This document shows positions 42,407 through 51,371 of a stretch of DNA of 64,000 nt, one piece after another. How positions within the stretch are numbered: the first letter of the stretch is position 1; each line of letters begins with the position of its first letter. The notes beneath the pieces are model-generated. The model had not been told where the DNA came from, searched no databases, and was given only the letters and a program-made list of their open reading frames with translations. A program made the translations under genes and the position numbers. Origin of the DNA: Chromatium weissei. Lineage in GTDB: Bacteria > Pseudomonadota > Gammaproteobacteria > Chromatiales > Chromatiaceae. The DNA lies in NCBI RefSeq assembly GCF_016583765.1, contig NZ_NRRR01000007.1:61795-125794 (forward strand). The letters run 5' to 3'.

Positions 42407-43756
42407 TCACTCGCCGGCAATGGTCATTTGATCAATAAGCCAAGAGCCGGTGCGAATTCTGCCAATAAAATCGCAGTCATTGCCAATGTCAACCAAGCCC
42501 GCAAACATGGTTTTCAAATTGCCGGCAATGGTGATTTCTTCGACGGGATATTGAATTTCGCCGCGTTCAACCCAGAAGCCCGCCGCGCCCTGTGAATAGT
42601 CGCCGGTGACGAGGTTGACGCCGTGTCCCATCAATTCGGTCACCATTAAGCCGGTGTGAAGTTCGCGCAACATTGCAGTGCGGTCGCGGTCGCCCATGAC
42701 GACGTGCACGTTGCGAACGCCGCCTGCATTGCCGGTGGTCGGTAAACCGAGTCGGCAGCCGGAGTACACGCTGAGTAAATAGGTTTGAAGTACGCCGTCG
42801 GTGATGAAGTCTTTGGCGCGAGTCGCTACGCCGTCGCCGTCAAATGGCGCACTGGCGAGACCACGCGGCAGATGTGGTAGTTCGTGAATGCGGACGAATT
42901 CAGGAAAGATGCGTTCACCGACTTGATCGAGCAGAAAGCTGGCGCGGCGATAAATGCTGCCGCCGCTGATGGCGGAAATCAGACCGCCCAATAATCCGGG
43001 AACAATATCAGCGCGAAATAGCACCGGCGTTTGCTGGGTGGGAATGCGGCGAGCGCCGAGGCGAGCGACGGTGCGAGCGGCAGCACGTTCGCCCACTTGT
43101 GATGCAAATTCCAAATCCTGTGCACAGCGGGCGCTCGTCCACCACGCATCGCGCTGCATCTGGTCGCCATCTTGTCCAATTACGGCGCAATCGAGGCTGT
43201 GGCGCGTGGTCGGATAACCACCGATGAAGCCGTGACTGTTGCCGACCACGTGAATGCTGGAATGCGATGACAGGCTGGCTCCTTCGGAATTGACGATGCG
43301 CGCATCGTAACTGCGCGCCGCATCTTCACAGGTGACCGCGAGCGCAATCGCGTCTTCCACCGTGATTGACCAAGGATGATAAAGATCAAGATCGGGAAAA
43401 TGCGTCGCCAGCAATTCGGGTGGCGCGAGATGGGCGCAGCGATCTTCTTGGGTTTGGCTGGCGATCACACACGCGGCTTTGACGGCATCGCGCACGGCAG
43501 CCGGACTGAGATCGGAGGTGCTCGCCGAGCCTTTGCGATGACCGAAATACACGGCAATCGCCAGTCCGTTATCGCGGGTGTGTTCCACCGTTTCCACTTC
43601 ACCCAGCCGCACTGCAACATCCAATCCGGCACTGCTGCCGACGGAGGCTTCAGCGGCGCTCGCGCCTTGGCGTTTGGCTTCTTTCAACAGGTCTTCAATG
43701 ATGTCTTGTAGGCGAGCGAGGCGCTCGGCGGTATCTTCGGTGCTGGTGATTGGCAT
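42407..43756 (-). CDS. pmbA: metalloprotease PmbA (TldE)
   Basis: A 449-residue member of the TldD/PmbA family, which forms a heterodimer with TldD and degrades or matures peptides such as microcins and antitoxins. Family blocks are GSSAGLDVAVRLGEVETVE, GHRKGSASTSDL, GLASAPFDGDGVATR and GAAGFWVERGEIQYPVEEITIAGNL. I chose the ATG at 43756 because the resulting length equals E. coli PmbA; another in-frame ATG lies at 43810. tldD is not in the window. Confidence 0.93.
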   Translation of the reverse strand: MPITSTEDTAERLARLQDIIEDLLKEAKRQGASAAEASVGSSAGLDVAVRLGEVETVEHTRDNGLAIAVYFGHRKGSASTSDLSPAAVRDAVKAACVIASQTQEDRCAHLAPPELLATHFPDLDLYHPWSITVEDAIALAVTCEDAARSYDARIVNSEGASLSSHSSIHVVGNSHGFIGGYPTTRHSLDCAVIGQDGDQMQRDAWWTSARCAQDLEFASQVGERAAARTVARLGARRIPTQQTPVLFRADIVPGLLGGLISAISGGSIYRRASFLLDQVGERIFPEFVRIHELPHLPRGLASAPFDGDGVATRAKDFITDGVLQTYLLSVYSGCRLGLPTTGNAGGVRNVHVVMGDRDRTAMLRELHTGLMVTELMGHGVNLVTGDYSQGAAGFWVERGEIQYPVEEITIAGNLKTMFAGLVDIGNDCDFIGRIRTGSWLIDQMTIAGE

Positions 43757-43863
43757 GAACGGCCCTTTGAAGTCGAATGCGATTTTGAGCTGTTGAGAAT
43801 GGCGAATCATCGGTTATGATTAGCGCGTCGAATGCGTGGACAGTTTACCATTCGGCAATTTGA

Positions 43864-43951
<88 letters not shown>

Positions 43952-44027
43952 ATCTCAAAAGTAACTGCCTGAATTCCTTTCTTAAAAACCCGCAAAACCT
44001 TCTGCAATCACACGCTTTCCACGCATT

Positions 44028-45425
44028 TCAAAAACCATGTGTTGTTGATTCGTCATCGTCGTCAATGACATTACTGATGAAATTCTCAAATTTCGTATAG
44101 CGTCCAATAAACGTTAAGCGTGTCGTGCCAATTGGACCATTTCGCTGCTTGGCAATGATGATTTCCGCAGTTCCCGCATCTTTACTTTCCTTGTTATAAA
44201 CCTCATCACGATAAATAAACACAATCAGGTCGGCATCCTGTTCTAATCCGCCAGACTCGCGTAAATCGGACATCACCGGACGTTTATTTTGTCGCTGTTC
44301 CAAACTGCGATTTAATTGCGATAAAGCAATAACCGGAATGTTCAGTTCTTTTGCCAACGCTTTTAATGAACGAGAAATTGCCGCCACTTCAGTTGCGCGA
44401 TTTTCATTACTACTTGGCTCCTGCATCAATTGCAGATAATCAATGACGATTAAACCCAAATCATTCCACTCTCGCTTTAAGCGACGCGCCCGAGTGCGTA
44501 ATTCGGTTGGTGAAAGTGCTGGCGTGTCATCAATAAATAAACGTGCGGCATTGAGTTGACTGGCAGCAGCCGTTAAACGCGGCCAATCATCATCATTTAA
44601 TTTACCTGTTCGCACCCGTTGTTGATCAATGCGACCGACTGAAGATAGCATTCGCATTGCCAATGAATCGCCGGGCATTTCCATACTAAAAATTGCAACC
44701 GGGCATTTAGAATTCAATGCAACGTATTCAGCGACGTTCATCGCCAATGCCGTTTTTCCCATTGAAGGGCGACCAGCAACGATAATTAAATCAGCAGGTT
44801 GTAGCCCAGAAGTCATTTCATCGAAATCAGTAAAACCCGTTGCCAATCCGGTGAGATGCTCATTAGATTGATAAAGCGCATCGACTCGCGCAATGGCTTT
44901 ACTGAGCAGCGTTTTTAATGGCTGAAAACCACCGCCACCGCGAGATTCCTGTTCGGCAATAGCAAAAATCTGTCGTTGCGCATCATCCAGCAATTCCGCT
45001 GCTTTACGTCCATTGGGATGATAGGCGCTATCGGAAATCGTTACGCCCGCAGCAATCATTTGTCGTAATACCGACGTTTGCCGCACGATGCCCGCATAAA
45101 CTTGAATGTTAGCGGCGCTGGGCGTGTCACGAATTAACGTGACCAAATAGGCTTGACCCCCAACGTTTTCAATTTGTTTTTTGCGTTCAAGTGTTTCGGT
45201 GAGCGTCACCAAATCAAATGGATGGTTGTCGGTAGCGAGCGTACTAATTGCACCAAAAATGAGGCGATGTTCATGCCGATAAAGGTCTTTTTCTGTAATG
45301 ATTTCGGCGATTTTTTCCCAAGCATTGTTATCAAGCATGAGTCCGCCAAGTACGGCTTGTTCGGCGTGAAGGCTATGCGGTGGAATGCGAAGATCGTTAG
45401 AAGTGATTTCCCACGGGTTTTTCAT
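44028..45425 (-). CDS. dnaB: replicative DNA helicase DnaB
   Basis: Hexameric helicase at the replication fork. 465 residues: N-terminal primase-binding domain (PPHSLHAEQAVLGGLMLDN) and RecA-type ATPase (Walker A GRPSMGKTALAMN, Walker B region LIVIDYLQLM, RESGGLEQDADLIVFIYRDE). It lies downstream of rplI in the order rpsF-rpsR-rplI-dnaB, as in many bacteria, with a 188-bp gap that holds a small inverted repeat. Confidence 0.97.
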   Translation of the reverse strand: MKNPWEITSNDLRIPPHSLHAEQAVLGGLMLDNNAWEKIAEIITEKDLYRHEHRLIFGAISTLATDNHPFDLVTLTETLERKKQIENVGGQAYLVTLIRDTPSAANIQVYAGIVRQTSVLRQMIAAGVTISDSAYHPNGRKAAELLDDAQRQIFAIAEQESRGGGGFQPLKTLLSKAIARVDALYQSNEHLTGLATGFTDFDEMTSGLQPADLIIVAGRPSMGKTALAMNVAEYVALNSKCPVAIFSMEMPGDSLAMRMLSSVGRIDQQRVRTGKLNDDDWPRLTAAASQLNAARLFIDDTPALSPTELRTRARRLKREWNDLGLIVIDYLQLMQEPSSNENRATEVAAISRSLKALAKELNIPVIALSQLNRSLEQRQNKRPVMSDLRESGGLEQDADLIVFIYRDEVYNKESKDAGTAEIIIAKQRNGPIGTTRLTFIGRYTKFENFISNVIDDDDESTTHGF

Positions 45426-45581
45426 CGTGTCATTCCGATTGCAATAGCCGCCAAAGCAGCGTTGTCAGAATGATGCCAGCAGCGTGAACAGGTGACTTTA
45501 GGTTGTGCGGAAAACTGAAATTTTGAATGCGGTGTGCAGTATTTAATAAAGATACTGAGAGTGTAAAACGAATAGGTATTT

Positions 45582-45600
45582 GCCCCAGCAATGCCGGGGC
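45582..45600. repeat. short hairpin between rplI and dnaB
   Basis: GCCCC (45582-45586) pairs with GGGGC (45596-45600). No T-run, so it may be a processing site between ribosomal and helicase messages. Confidence 0.35.
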
Positions 45601-45613
45601 GCGGGACAAACAA

Positions 45614-46063
45614 TTAGGCTTCTGGAATGATGTCGAGCTTAATGACTACATCAATATCCGCGTAAAGGTGTAACGTCACATCGTATTCACCAGCAATACG
45701 GAATGGACCATTCGGCAAACGCACTTCTGATTTATTCAATGCAAAACCCGCTTCTTGCGCGGCAGCGGCAATGTCGGCAGTGCCAACAGAGCCGAATAAG
45801 CGACCTTCATCGCCAGCTTTGCGTGCCAATGTCAGGCGTACGCCGTCGAATTGTGCTTGACGCGCTTGAGCGGTCGCTAACAATTCTGCTGCGGCGCGTT
45901 CCAATTCAGCGCGACGTGCTTCAAAGGCTTCCAAGTTCGCGGCAGTTGCGGCCACAGCTAAACCTGTTGGGACCAGATAATTTCGACCATAGCCAGGACG
46001 TACCTTGACCTTGTCACCAAAGACGCCCAGATGAGCGACATTTTTTAATAGGATGACTTCCAC
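45614..46063 (-). CDS. rplI: 50S ribosomal protein L9
   Basis: A 149-residue L9. The N-terminal MEVILLKNVAHLGVFGDKV and GYGRNYLVPTGLA blocks are the rRNA-binding domain, followed by the long connecting helix and C-terminal domain. Third gene of rpsF-rpsR-rplI, 40 bp after rpsR. Confidence 0.97.
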   Translation of the reverse strand: MEVILLKNVAHLGVFGDKVKVRPGYGRNYLVPTGLAVAATAANLEAFEARRAELERAAAELLATAQARQAQFDGVRLTLARKAGDEGRLFGSVGTADIAAAAQEAGFALNKSEVRLPNGPFRIAGEYDVTLHLYADIDVVIKLDIIPEA

Positions 46064-46103
46064 AAGTAGATTCCTCAGTTAAAAGCTAAAATCAGCGGCG
46101 CAA

Positions 46104-46328
46104 TCAATGCCCGTCGGTATAGGGCAATAACGCTAGAAAGCGAGCACGCTTAACGGCTTGTGCGAGCTGGCGCTGATATTTTGCTGAGGTTCCAGTAATA
46201 CGACTCGGAACAATTTTGCCCGATTCACTGATATAAGCCTTTAGCAAATTGAGGTCTTTATAATCGATCTCAGCAATACCTTCGGCGGTGAAACGGCAAT
46301 AGCGTTTGCGGCGAAAAAAACGTGACAT
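46104..46328 (-). CDS. rpsR: 30S ribosomal protein S18
   Basis: A 74-residue S18 with [13 protein letters not shown] and [20 protein letters not shown]. It pairs with S6 in the 30S platform. No priB lies between rpsF and rpsR (52-bp gap), unlike in E. coli. Confidence 0.97.
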   Translation of the reverse strand: MSRFFRRKRYCRFTAEGIAEIDYKDLNLLKAYISESGKIVPSRITGTSAKYQRQLAQAVKRARFLALLPYTDGH

Positions 46329-46380
46329 ATTGAACTCTCTAATAACTAAAATTTAAGCGTTGATGATCGTAAATGAGTGA

Positions 46381-46767
46381 TCAATCATCACGATTAGAAT
46401 CATCACGGCGAAAATCTTCGCTGGGAATTTCGGGGCGTTCACGTTCGTCACTGCCTTTCATTAACGGAGATGCTTCAGTGACTGCGGCATTGCGTAAAAT
46501 AATCATGTTGCGCAATACAGCATCATTAAAACGAAATGCGCTTTCAAGTTCGTCAATTGCTTCTTGATCGCATTCAACATTCATTAAAACGTAATGCGCT
46601 TTGTGCACCTTATTAATTGGATAAGCGAGTGGACGCCGACCCCAATCTTCCATGCGATGAACAACACCGCCGCGCTTTTCTAAATTGCCTTGATAACGTT
46701 CTACCATTCCCGGTACTTGCTCGCTCTGGCTTGGATGTACCAGAAAAATTACTTCGTAATGTCGCAT
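46381..46767 (-). CDS. rpsF: 30S ribosomal protein S6
   Basis: A 128-residue S6: [19 protein letters not shown] at the start, [20 protein letters not shown] in the core, and an acidic/basic tail. I chose ATG 46767, preceded by GGGAG; an upstream in-frame extension overlaps a likely leader hairpin. First gene of the ribosomal cluster. Confidence 0.96.
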   Translation of the reverse strand: MRHYEVIFLVHPSQSEQVPGMVERYQGNLEKRGGVVHRMEDWGRRPLAYPINKVHKAHYVLMNVECDQEAIDELESAFRFNDAVLRNMIILRNAAVTEASPLMKGSDERERPEIPSEDFRRDDSNRDD

Positions 46768-46789
46768 TTCTGCTCCCTTCGGATTGACA

Positions 46790-46811
46790 GCCTCCCATAA
46801 CGCGGTGAGGC
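46790..46811 (-). promoter_or_regulatory. candidate S6:S18 autoregulatory hairpin in rpsF leader
   Basis: The minus strand forms GCCTC-ACCGCGTTATGG-GAGGC, 23 nt before the rpsF start. A stem with a CCG in the internal loop is the published hallmark of S6:S18-binding leaders. Assignment rests on this short motif only. Confidence 0.4.
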
Positions 46812-46971
46812 AAGGAGATTCCCATAACAATGGGCAATTGAACATCATACTTGAAATAGGCGTTTTTTGAACAGTCTAACCTGATAATTTTAGTTAAACC
46901 TGGCTTGATCAGAAAGCAACCCTAGATCAAACTGGAAGCGTCACAGTACATTAGAATATCGGAGGATAATA

Positions 46972-47457
46972 ATGAGCGTAGAGCATGATTTTGGTTCACT
47001 CCGCAGTTCGAGCCTCAGCACCGGTCTCACCGACCAACAGGTCGAAGCACTTGCCGGTATCGCCTGCTGTCGTCGGCTCGCTGATGGAGAAATTTTGATT
47101 CAAGAAGGCGACGTTACCAACAATCTGCATGTGATTACCGAAGGTGCACTTGCGGTCACCCGCGAACTCGGAAAAGGCGAATACACCACCATTCACGTGT
47201 TGCATACTGGTGATTTAGCGGGGGAAATGGGATTTATTAGTGGCAAACCGCACACCGCAACACTACGCTCACTCGGACGGACACAAATCTGCACCGTTGA
47301 ACGCGAAGCTTTTGAATCACTATTAACCGAACATCCATGGTTGGTTTATCGCGTCATGCAAACCATTGTTCGCGTCAGTCAAGACATTTTACGGCGAATG
47401 AATGCACAGCACGTTGAACTCACTAAATACGTCAGCAGTTCACACGCTTTATATTGA
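46972..47457 (+). CDS. cyclic nucleotide-binding domain protein
   Basis: A 161-residue stand-alone cNMP-binding (CRP-like) beta-barrel. Blocks GEILIQEGDVTNNLHVITEG and LHTGDLAGEMGFISGKPHTATLRS match the phosphate-binding cassette, but the usual RS arginine-serine pair is represented only by PHTATL. A C-terminal helix (about 120-145) resembles the CRP C-helix; there is no DNA-binding domain. RBS GGAGG precedes ATG 46972. It probably senses a nucleotide and acts through a protein partner, which is not evident. Confidence 0.8.
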   Translation: MSVEHDFGSLRSSSLSTGLTDQQVEALAGIACCRRLADGEILIQEGDVTNNLHVITEGALAVTRELGKGEYTTIHVLHTGDLAGEMGFISGKPHTATLRSLGRTQICTVEREAFESLLTEHPWLVYRVMQTIVRVSQDILRRMNAQHVELTKYVSSSHALY

Positions 47458-47473
47458 TTGAAAAACGAAAACA

Positions 47474-47533
47474 CTGGGCAACGATTACATCCATTTTCAA
47501 CGCATTTTACACTGAATGTAATTGTTCGCCCAG
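47474..47533. repeat. long inverted repeat in convergent intergenic region
   Basis: CTGGGCAACGATTACAT (47474-47490) pairs with 47516-47533 with one bulge and one wobble. It sits between two convergent genes and probably stops transcription both ways, although T-runs are absent. Confidence 0.45.
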
Positions 47534-47537
47534 AACC

Positions 47538-47963
47538 TTAATGCTCAACTAAATCAAGTGCTTCAGCCTGTTGACGGCTTTGATATTTACGGTGTTTTTC
47601 AAGTGCATTTGCTAACACTTTTGGCGTAATTTTACCCTGCTTAACAAGAAGCTCACCTAATGGAATACGCTGTTGATTTGCAGATTTCAAAATCATTTCA
47701 CAATCACCAATCAACATGATTTTCAACGCATCAACTGCTTGACAAAAAGTCGTCATTTTTTCCCATTGATAAGCACGAACACGTCTCACGTCATCCAACG
47801 ATAACAATCCTTTTTCGATCACACGAAACAACGGATTTGCATTCAAATCTTTTTGTACCCGCACAGCATCTGCAATATCTTTTTCCGTCAGAATTCCATT
47901 CAGTATTAAAAAGCGTCCAAACAATACTGGAACATTCAAAAACTCCATCGCATCATTATTCAT
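47538..47963 (-). CDS. small MshEN-like helical protein downstream of glgC-like gene
   Basis: A 141-residue soluble protein with two copies of a helical motif resembling the N-terminal (MshEN) domain of type II secretion/pilus ATPases: FGRFLILNGILTEKDIADAV near the start and LGELLVKQGKITPKVLANAL near the end. MshEN domains can bind c-di-GMP, but the key residues are not certain here. The start ATG 47963 overlaps the glgC-like stop by 8 bp, so the two are translationally coupled. Longer in-frame starts would run through glgC. Function not known. Confidence 0.65.
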   Translation of the reverse strand: MNNDAMEFLNVPVLFGRFLILNGILTEKDIADAVRVQKDLNANPLFRVIEKGLLSLDDVRRVRAYQWEKMTTFCQAVDALKIMLIGDCEMILKSANQQRIPLGELLVKQGKITPKVLANALEKHRKYQSRQQAEALDLVEH

Positions 47964-49194
47964 CGCCAATTCCCACCAAAAGGTCTTTTTTGGTGACGAC
48001 CACAATTCCAGAATCAGAAACGGTAAAACGTTCACGGTCACGTTTGGTATCAAAACCAATTTGTTCATTCGGCAAAATTTCAATTTCTTTTTCAACAATA
48101 CAATTTCGCAAATGAGCGCCAGCACCAACAATCACTCCATCGAAAAGAATAGATGCCTCCACAATTGCGCCATCCTGCACCTTCACTCGCGGAAAAAGAA
48201 TTGAATGATTTACTCCACCACCACTAATCACCGTGCCCGCCGCTAACATAGAATTGATAAAAACACCTTCATTGCCACTGGTCGCACCGGGGACAGTACG
48301 CGCCGGTGGATACTGCCCTTGATAAGTATTAATTGTCCAATTGGATTGATAAAGATTTAATGGCGGCTCGGAACGCAACAACGCCATATTAGATTGATAA
48401 TAAGCATCAATTGATGATAAATCAGTCCAATAACGATCTGGTGTCACGCGCCCGCGCATTTGCCCAAAACGATAAGCACAAACATGGTGTTCTGATGTGA
48501 GTGGTGCAATTAAATCTAATGCCAAATTATTATCCGGCAGTGTTCCGCGTTCGATTTTCGCTAACTGACTCAATAAAAACTGTTTATCAAATAGATAGAC
48601 ACCCATTGTCGCAAAATACTTTTCACTATTAACTTGTTGTAACTCTTCAATTGTGATTGGCGATTGAAATTCTGTAATACGCTCATCTTGATTTACAATA
48701 ACTCGCGCTTGCGTTTTAGTATCTAATCCAGCGGTTTCACGAACCGCAACCGTGATCTGAGCATTAGATTCACGATGCGCACGCACCAATTCTGCATAAT
48801 CCATACGATAAACTGCATTTCCATCAAGCACTAAAATATGACTGGCGCGATTGCGCTCAATGAGATAACGGTTTTGACGAATGGCATCGAAAGGGCCGGC
48901 ATACCACTCTTGACTTTCGCGCATTTGCGGTGGAACCGGAGTGATGAATTCACTCAATTCTGGATTAAATAGTGACCAACCATCACGCAAATGTTTATGC
49001 AACGAATGACTTTTGTATTGTGTTAATACTAAAACTTGCCGTAATCCAGAGTGAAGACAGTTCGCTAATGTAAAATCAATGACTCGATATTTACCGCCGA
49101 AAGGCACTGCTGCCTTGGTGCGCTGCAATGTTAAAGGATCAGGACCTATTCCTCGATCAATAGCAAGAACGAGAATTAAAGTGTTAGCGGACAT
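47956..49194 (-). CDS. GlgC-like ADP-glucose pyrophosphorylase homologue lacking catalytic motifs
   Basis: A 412-residue protein with the full nucleotidyltransferase plus left-handed beta-helix layout of GlgC (AAVPFGGKYRVIDFTLANC, LTQYKSHSLHKHL, YWTDLSSIDAYY, NRNCIV-type repeats). However, the nucleotide-binding GGxGxRL that should precede PLTxxRxKPAVPFGG reads AIDRGIGPDPL, and the catalytic GDHIY block reads GNAVY, losing the aspartate. It is thus probably not an active pyrophosphorylase and may be a regulatory or sensing paralogue, like GlgD of Firmicutes. No glgA, glgB or glgP is nearby. A small MshEN-like gene is coupled to its 3' end. Confidence 0.8.
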   Translation of the reverse strand: MSANTLILVLAIDRGIGPDPLTLQRTKAAVPFGGKYRVIDFTLANCLHSGLRQVLVLTQYKSHSLHKHLRDGWSLFNPELSEFITPVPPQMRESQEWYAGPFDAIRQNRYLIERNRASHILVLDGNAVYRMDYAELVRAHRESNAQITVAVRETAGLDTKTQARVIVNQDERITEFQSPITIEELQQVNSEKYFATMGVYLFDKQFLLSQLAKIERGTLPDNNLALDLIAPLTSEHHVCAYRFGQMRGRVTPDRYWTDLSSIDAYYQSNMALLRSEPPLNLYQSNWTINTYQGQYPPARTVPGATSGNEGVFINSMLAAGTVISGGGVNHSILFPRVKVQDGAIVEASILFDGVIVGAGAHLRNCIVEKEIEILPNEQIGFDTKRDRERFTVSDSGIVVVTKKDLLVGIGDE

Positions 49195-49298
49195 TGTGAT
49201 GATTCCGTAAAGGATAAATAAGAGTATTGGTTGGCTTGTTGTGCCCTACGCCATTATATTCCACAACGCAGTTGCCCACTATTCTTACCACAAAAGAT

Positions 49299-49313
49299 AC
49301 TAGATGTTCTAGT
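49299..49313. repeat. 6-bp palindrome upstream of glgC-like gene
   Basis: ACTAGA-TGT-TCTAGT, about 105 bp before the GlgC-like start. It could be an operator; there is no further support. Confidence 0.25.
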
Positions 49314-49411
49314 CAGGAACTCACAGTTTAATAATTAACAGCTTGATTAAGAAGAAAATTGACTTGATAAATTAAAGCGATGCCGTCGTTTTTGGAAATG
49401 ATTTATGTGTT

Positions 49412-50006
49412 CTATACAATTTTTTTCTTAATCATATTTTTTAGTTCTTCAATTTTTAATGGAGGTGTTTTTTTGTGCAACATTGCATGACAATTCGGAC
49501 AAACAGGACGTAAATCTTTGATTGGATCAATTTGATACGACTCTCCTACTTGTGATACAGGTGTTAGGTGATGAATATGAATAAATCCTTTACCTATTTT
49601 TCCATAATTCCTTTCAAAATTTACGTCACAGACAGAACAAGATGTTCCCCAATAATCAATACACAGTTGCCGTGCTTTAGAATTACGTTCATAGGAATTT
49701 ACTAAAGTTTGTCGTTTGATTCCTTCTGTAAATTTTGCTAAATTTTCTGTCAGGATTTTATCAGAAAACTGAAAAGCTCCTGTTAACTCAGTTTGCTTTA
49801 AAGCCTCAACAAGTTCGAACTTCAAGATTCAATGAGCCATGAGAAGATTTTCCTTGATAACCCAAACGCATTCCAATTTGACTTGCAGGTGCTTTATGCC
49901 CTTCGAAAGAATATAAAGTCTGAAAAATTAACAAATCAGTATCAGTTGTTAAATTTTTGTTTTTCAAAATCTCAATCCATTGGTTTTTGCTTAGTTCGGT
50001 TTCCAT
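49412..50006 (-). pseudogene. HNH endonuclease, frameshifted
   Basis: Two adjoining frames add up to one gene. The 5' part (50006 down to about 49815) encodes METELSKNQWIEILKNK and TLYSFEGHKAPASQIGMRLGY, then LNLEV and a stop. The 3' part (from about 49825 to 49412) encodes a classical HNH domain: CSVCDVNFE, IHIHHLTPV, RPVCPNCHAMLH with zinc-binding cysteines. The frames switch near 49815, so a full protein cannot be made without frameshifting. The downstream fragment of 137 residues alone keeps all HNH residues and might be made from an internal start. AT-rich, probably acquired. Confidence 0.7.
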
Positions 50007-50327
50007 TGTTGTTTATGCCTATAGAGTTGTCGCCAGTATTAAAATATGGTTTCAGAGCAAATTTTTTTATTTAATTTACCCTTAATCTAGCATCCATAGT
50101 TGATGCAACTAATTGATACGTTTTAGCTGCAGCTTCTAAGGTGATTTGCCGACAATTCCATCACACGGTGGAATTTTATCAATAGGAACATCACTAATAA
50201 TCTACCTGTATAAAATACAACTAAAATGACGTGTTCATTTATTCAATTCCCATAAATCGCTTTTACCTGCTTGGCAGATTTGCTGGGCGGATCATCCCAC
50301 CAGCCTCTTCAAATGGAAACTACCTAT
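50007..50327. other. intergenic, no gene recognised
   Basis: 321 bp of AT-rich sequence. I see no ORF with family similarity, no tRNA and no clear repeat. Confidence 0.5.
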
Positions 50328-50465
50328 ATGACAGAATCAGATACACCGATTCACGGCGATCTTACCGATGATGACCTTATTGCGCTTTACCACGAAGGTG
50401 CGCCTATGACACTAGGTCAGCAGCGGCGTGTTAATGCAATTATTGACGCGGCGGGTAACCAATGA
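50328..50465 (+). CDS. small hypothetical protein
   Basis: A 45-residue acidic protein (MTESDTPIHGDLTDDDLIAL start). I do not recognise it. The next gene overlaps it by 4 bp (ATGA type), which supports it being real and cotranscribed. The ATG at 50328 is favoured; an in-frame ATG 5 codons earlier is possible. Context is accessory DNA. Confidence 0.45.
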   Translation: MTESDTPIHGDLTDDDLIALYHEGAPMTLGQQRRVNAIIDAAGNQ

Positions 50466-50785
50466 ACGAAAGCCAGCGAAAGGTGCTGTTGTGGACAGGA
50501 ATCACGGTTGCCGCAATGCTGGCATTTCCACCCTGTCGGTATTCAGAGAGCGATTATAAGCGATACCAACAGAGCCTTACTGAGCCAACTACTGTTGAGA
50601 AAGACTCAGCATACTATGTCAAGGAGCTTGAAAGGCTCAATAGAGAATACACCTTCACTATTACTAAGTACCACTTCATTTTTTCCCGTCCACCGGTCTC
50701 GTACATCGACATCAAAACGCTACTCCTTCAGTGGTTCGGAACCATAGCAATTGGTGGAATCCTATTTATAGCGAATAAACGCTAA
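50462..50785 (+). CDS. hypothetical membrane protein
   Basis: A 107-residue protein with two predicted membrane helices (about 9-24 and 88-104) enclosing a polar loop with many Tyr, Glu and Lys. No family recognised. It overlaps the preceding small gene by 4 bp and is followed by a strong UUCG-loop terminator, so the two form a small operon. Such two-gene units with a short soluble and a membrane protein are common in mobile DNA; the function is unknown. Confidence 0.5.
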   Translation: MNESQRKVLLWTGITVAAMLAFPPCRYSESDYKRYQQSLTEPTTVEKDSAYYVKELERLNREYTFTITKYHFIFSRPPVSYIDIKTLLLQWFGTIAIGGILFIANKR

Positions 50786-50793
50786 ACACAATT

Positions 50794-50815
50794 AACCCAC
50801 TTCGGTGGGTTTTTT
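50794..50815 (+). terminator. intrinsic terminator with TTCG loop
   Basis: AACCCAC (50794-50800), TTCG loop, GTGGGTT (50805-50811), T-run. Confidence 0.9.
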
Positions 50816-51139
50816 ATTGCGCTATACTTTTGTAAAAAACAATCACCAATTTAATTGCTATGCTGAATATCGTTCTTGGTACCATCAACTGCATGAATGC
50901 GCAAATCGTATACAAACACCCGAATAGCATCTCAATTCAAACATTCAGAAAGCATGTAATCCGCGCTGAGTCCGATTCATTGGTCATTATTGTTCAGCAT
51001 ATTGCCAGTGAAATCCGAGCGCGGTTGATCTTTTCCCGCGCAAACAGTTCGAAATAGAATGCTTCCCTTTATCGTCGCCAGTAATTGCGCATTTACAGGT
51101 TGATTTGTGCGCGGTGGTGTCAGATATGTGCGCTGCACA
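50816..51139. other. intergenic / decayed DNA
   Basis: No intact gene. Minus-strand frames here run on from the decayed Cas10-like sequence but I find no recognisable motif in this part. Confidence 0.4.
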
Positions 51140-51371
51140 GCAGATGATTGCAACGTCGAAACTAGGGATGGTGAATTGCGCCAACTCATTCAACGCGGCG
51201 CGGTTATTCCAATTCGCTCGCCATTTCAATTCACCACCCGAACGAATGCCCAACTCGACTGACAGCGTTAGCAAATGTTGCGCGTGATTCTTCTGCACAC
51301 GCCAGCACGTCGTCACCACCGGCGTAAATGGCGTGACCACGATGTTGGCGGATGATAGACCTCCGCCTGCC
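51140..51371 (-). pseudogene. Cas10/Cmr2-like relic (type III CRISPR)
   Basis: On the minus strand one frame reads RGHAIYAGGDDVLACAEES and is stopped near 51238; GGDD is encoded by 51309-51320. YxGGDDVLA is the palm-domain signature of Cas10/Cmr2 proteins. A second frame (about 51274-51175) reads LLTLSVELGIRSGGELKW, close to the RSGG...W block found further along in Cmr2. The two are in different frames and too close together, so internal sequence has been lost. It abuts the Hsp70-like relic directly. No CRISPR repeats or other cas genes are seen. Confidence 0.5.

Noticed and set aside
45422..45613. Minus-strand 63-codon frame between rplI and dnaB
   Set aside because: Low-complexity intergenic reading with no RBS or similarity.
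49832..50074. Plus-strand 80-codon frame
   Set aside because: Antisense of the HNH gene 5' part, with no codon bias of its own.
50860..51057. Plus-strand 65-codon frame
   Set aside because: No similarity or RBS; it overlaps the decayed minus-strand sequence.
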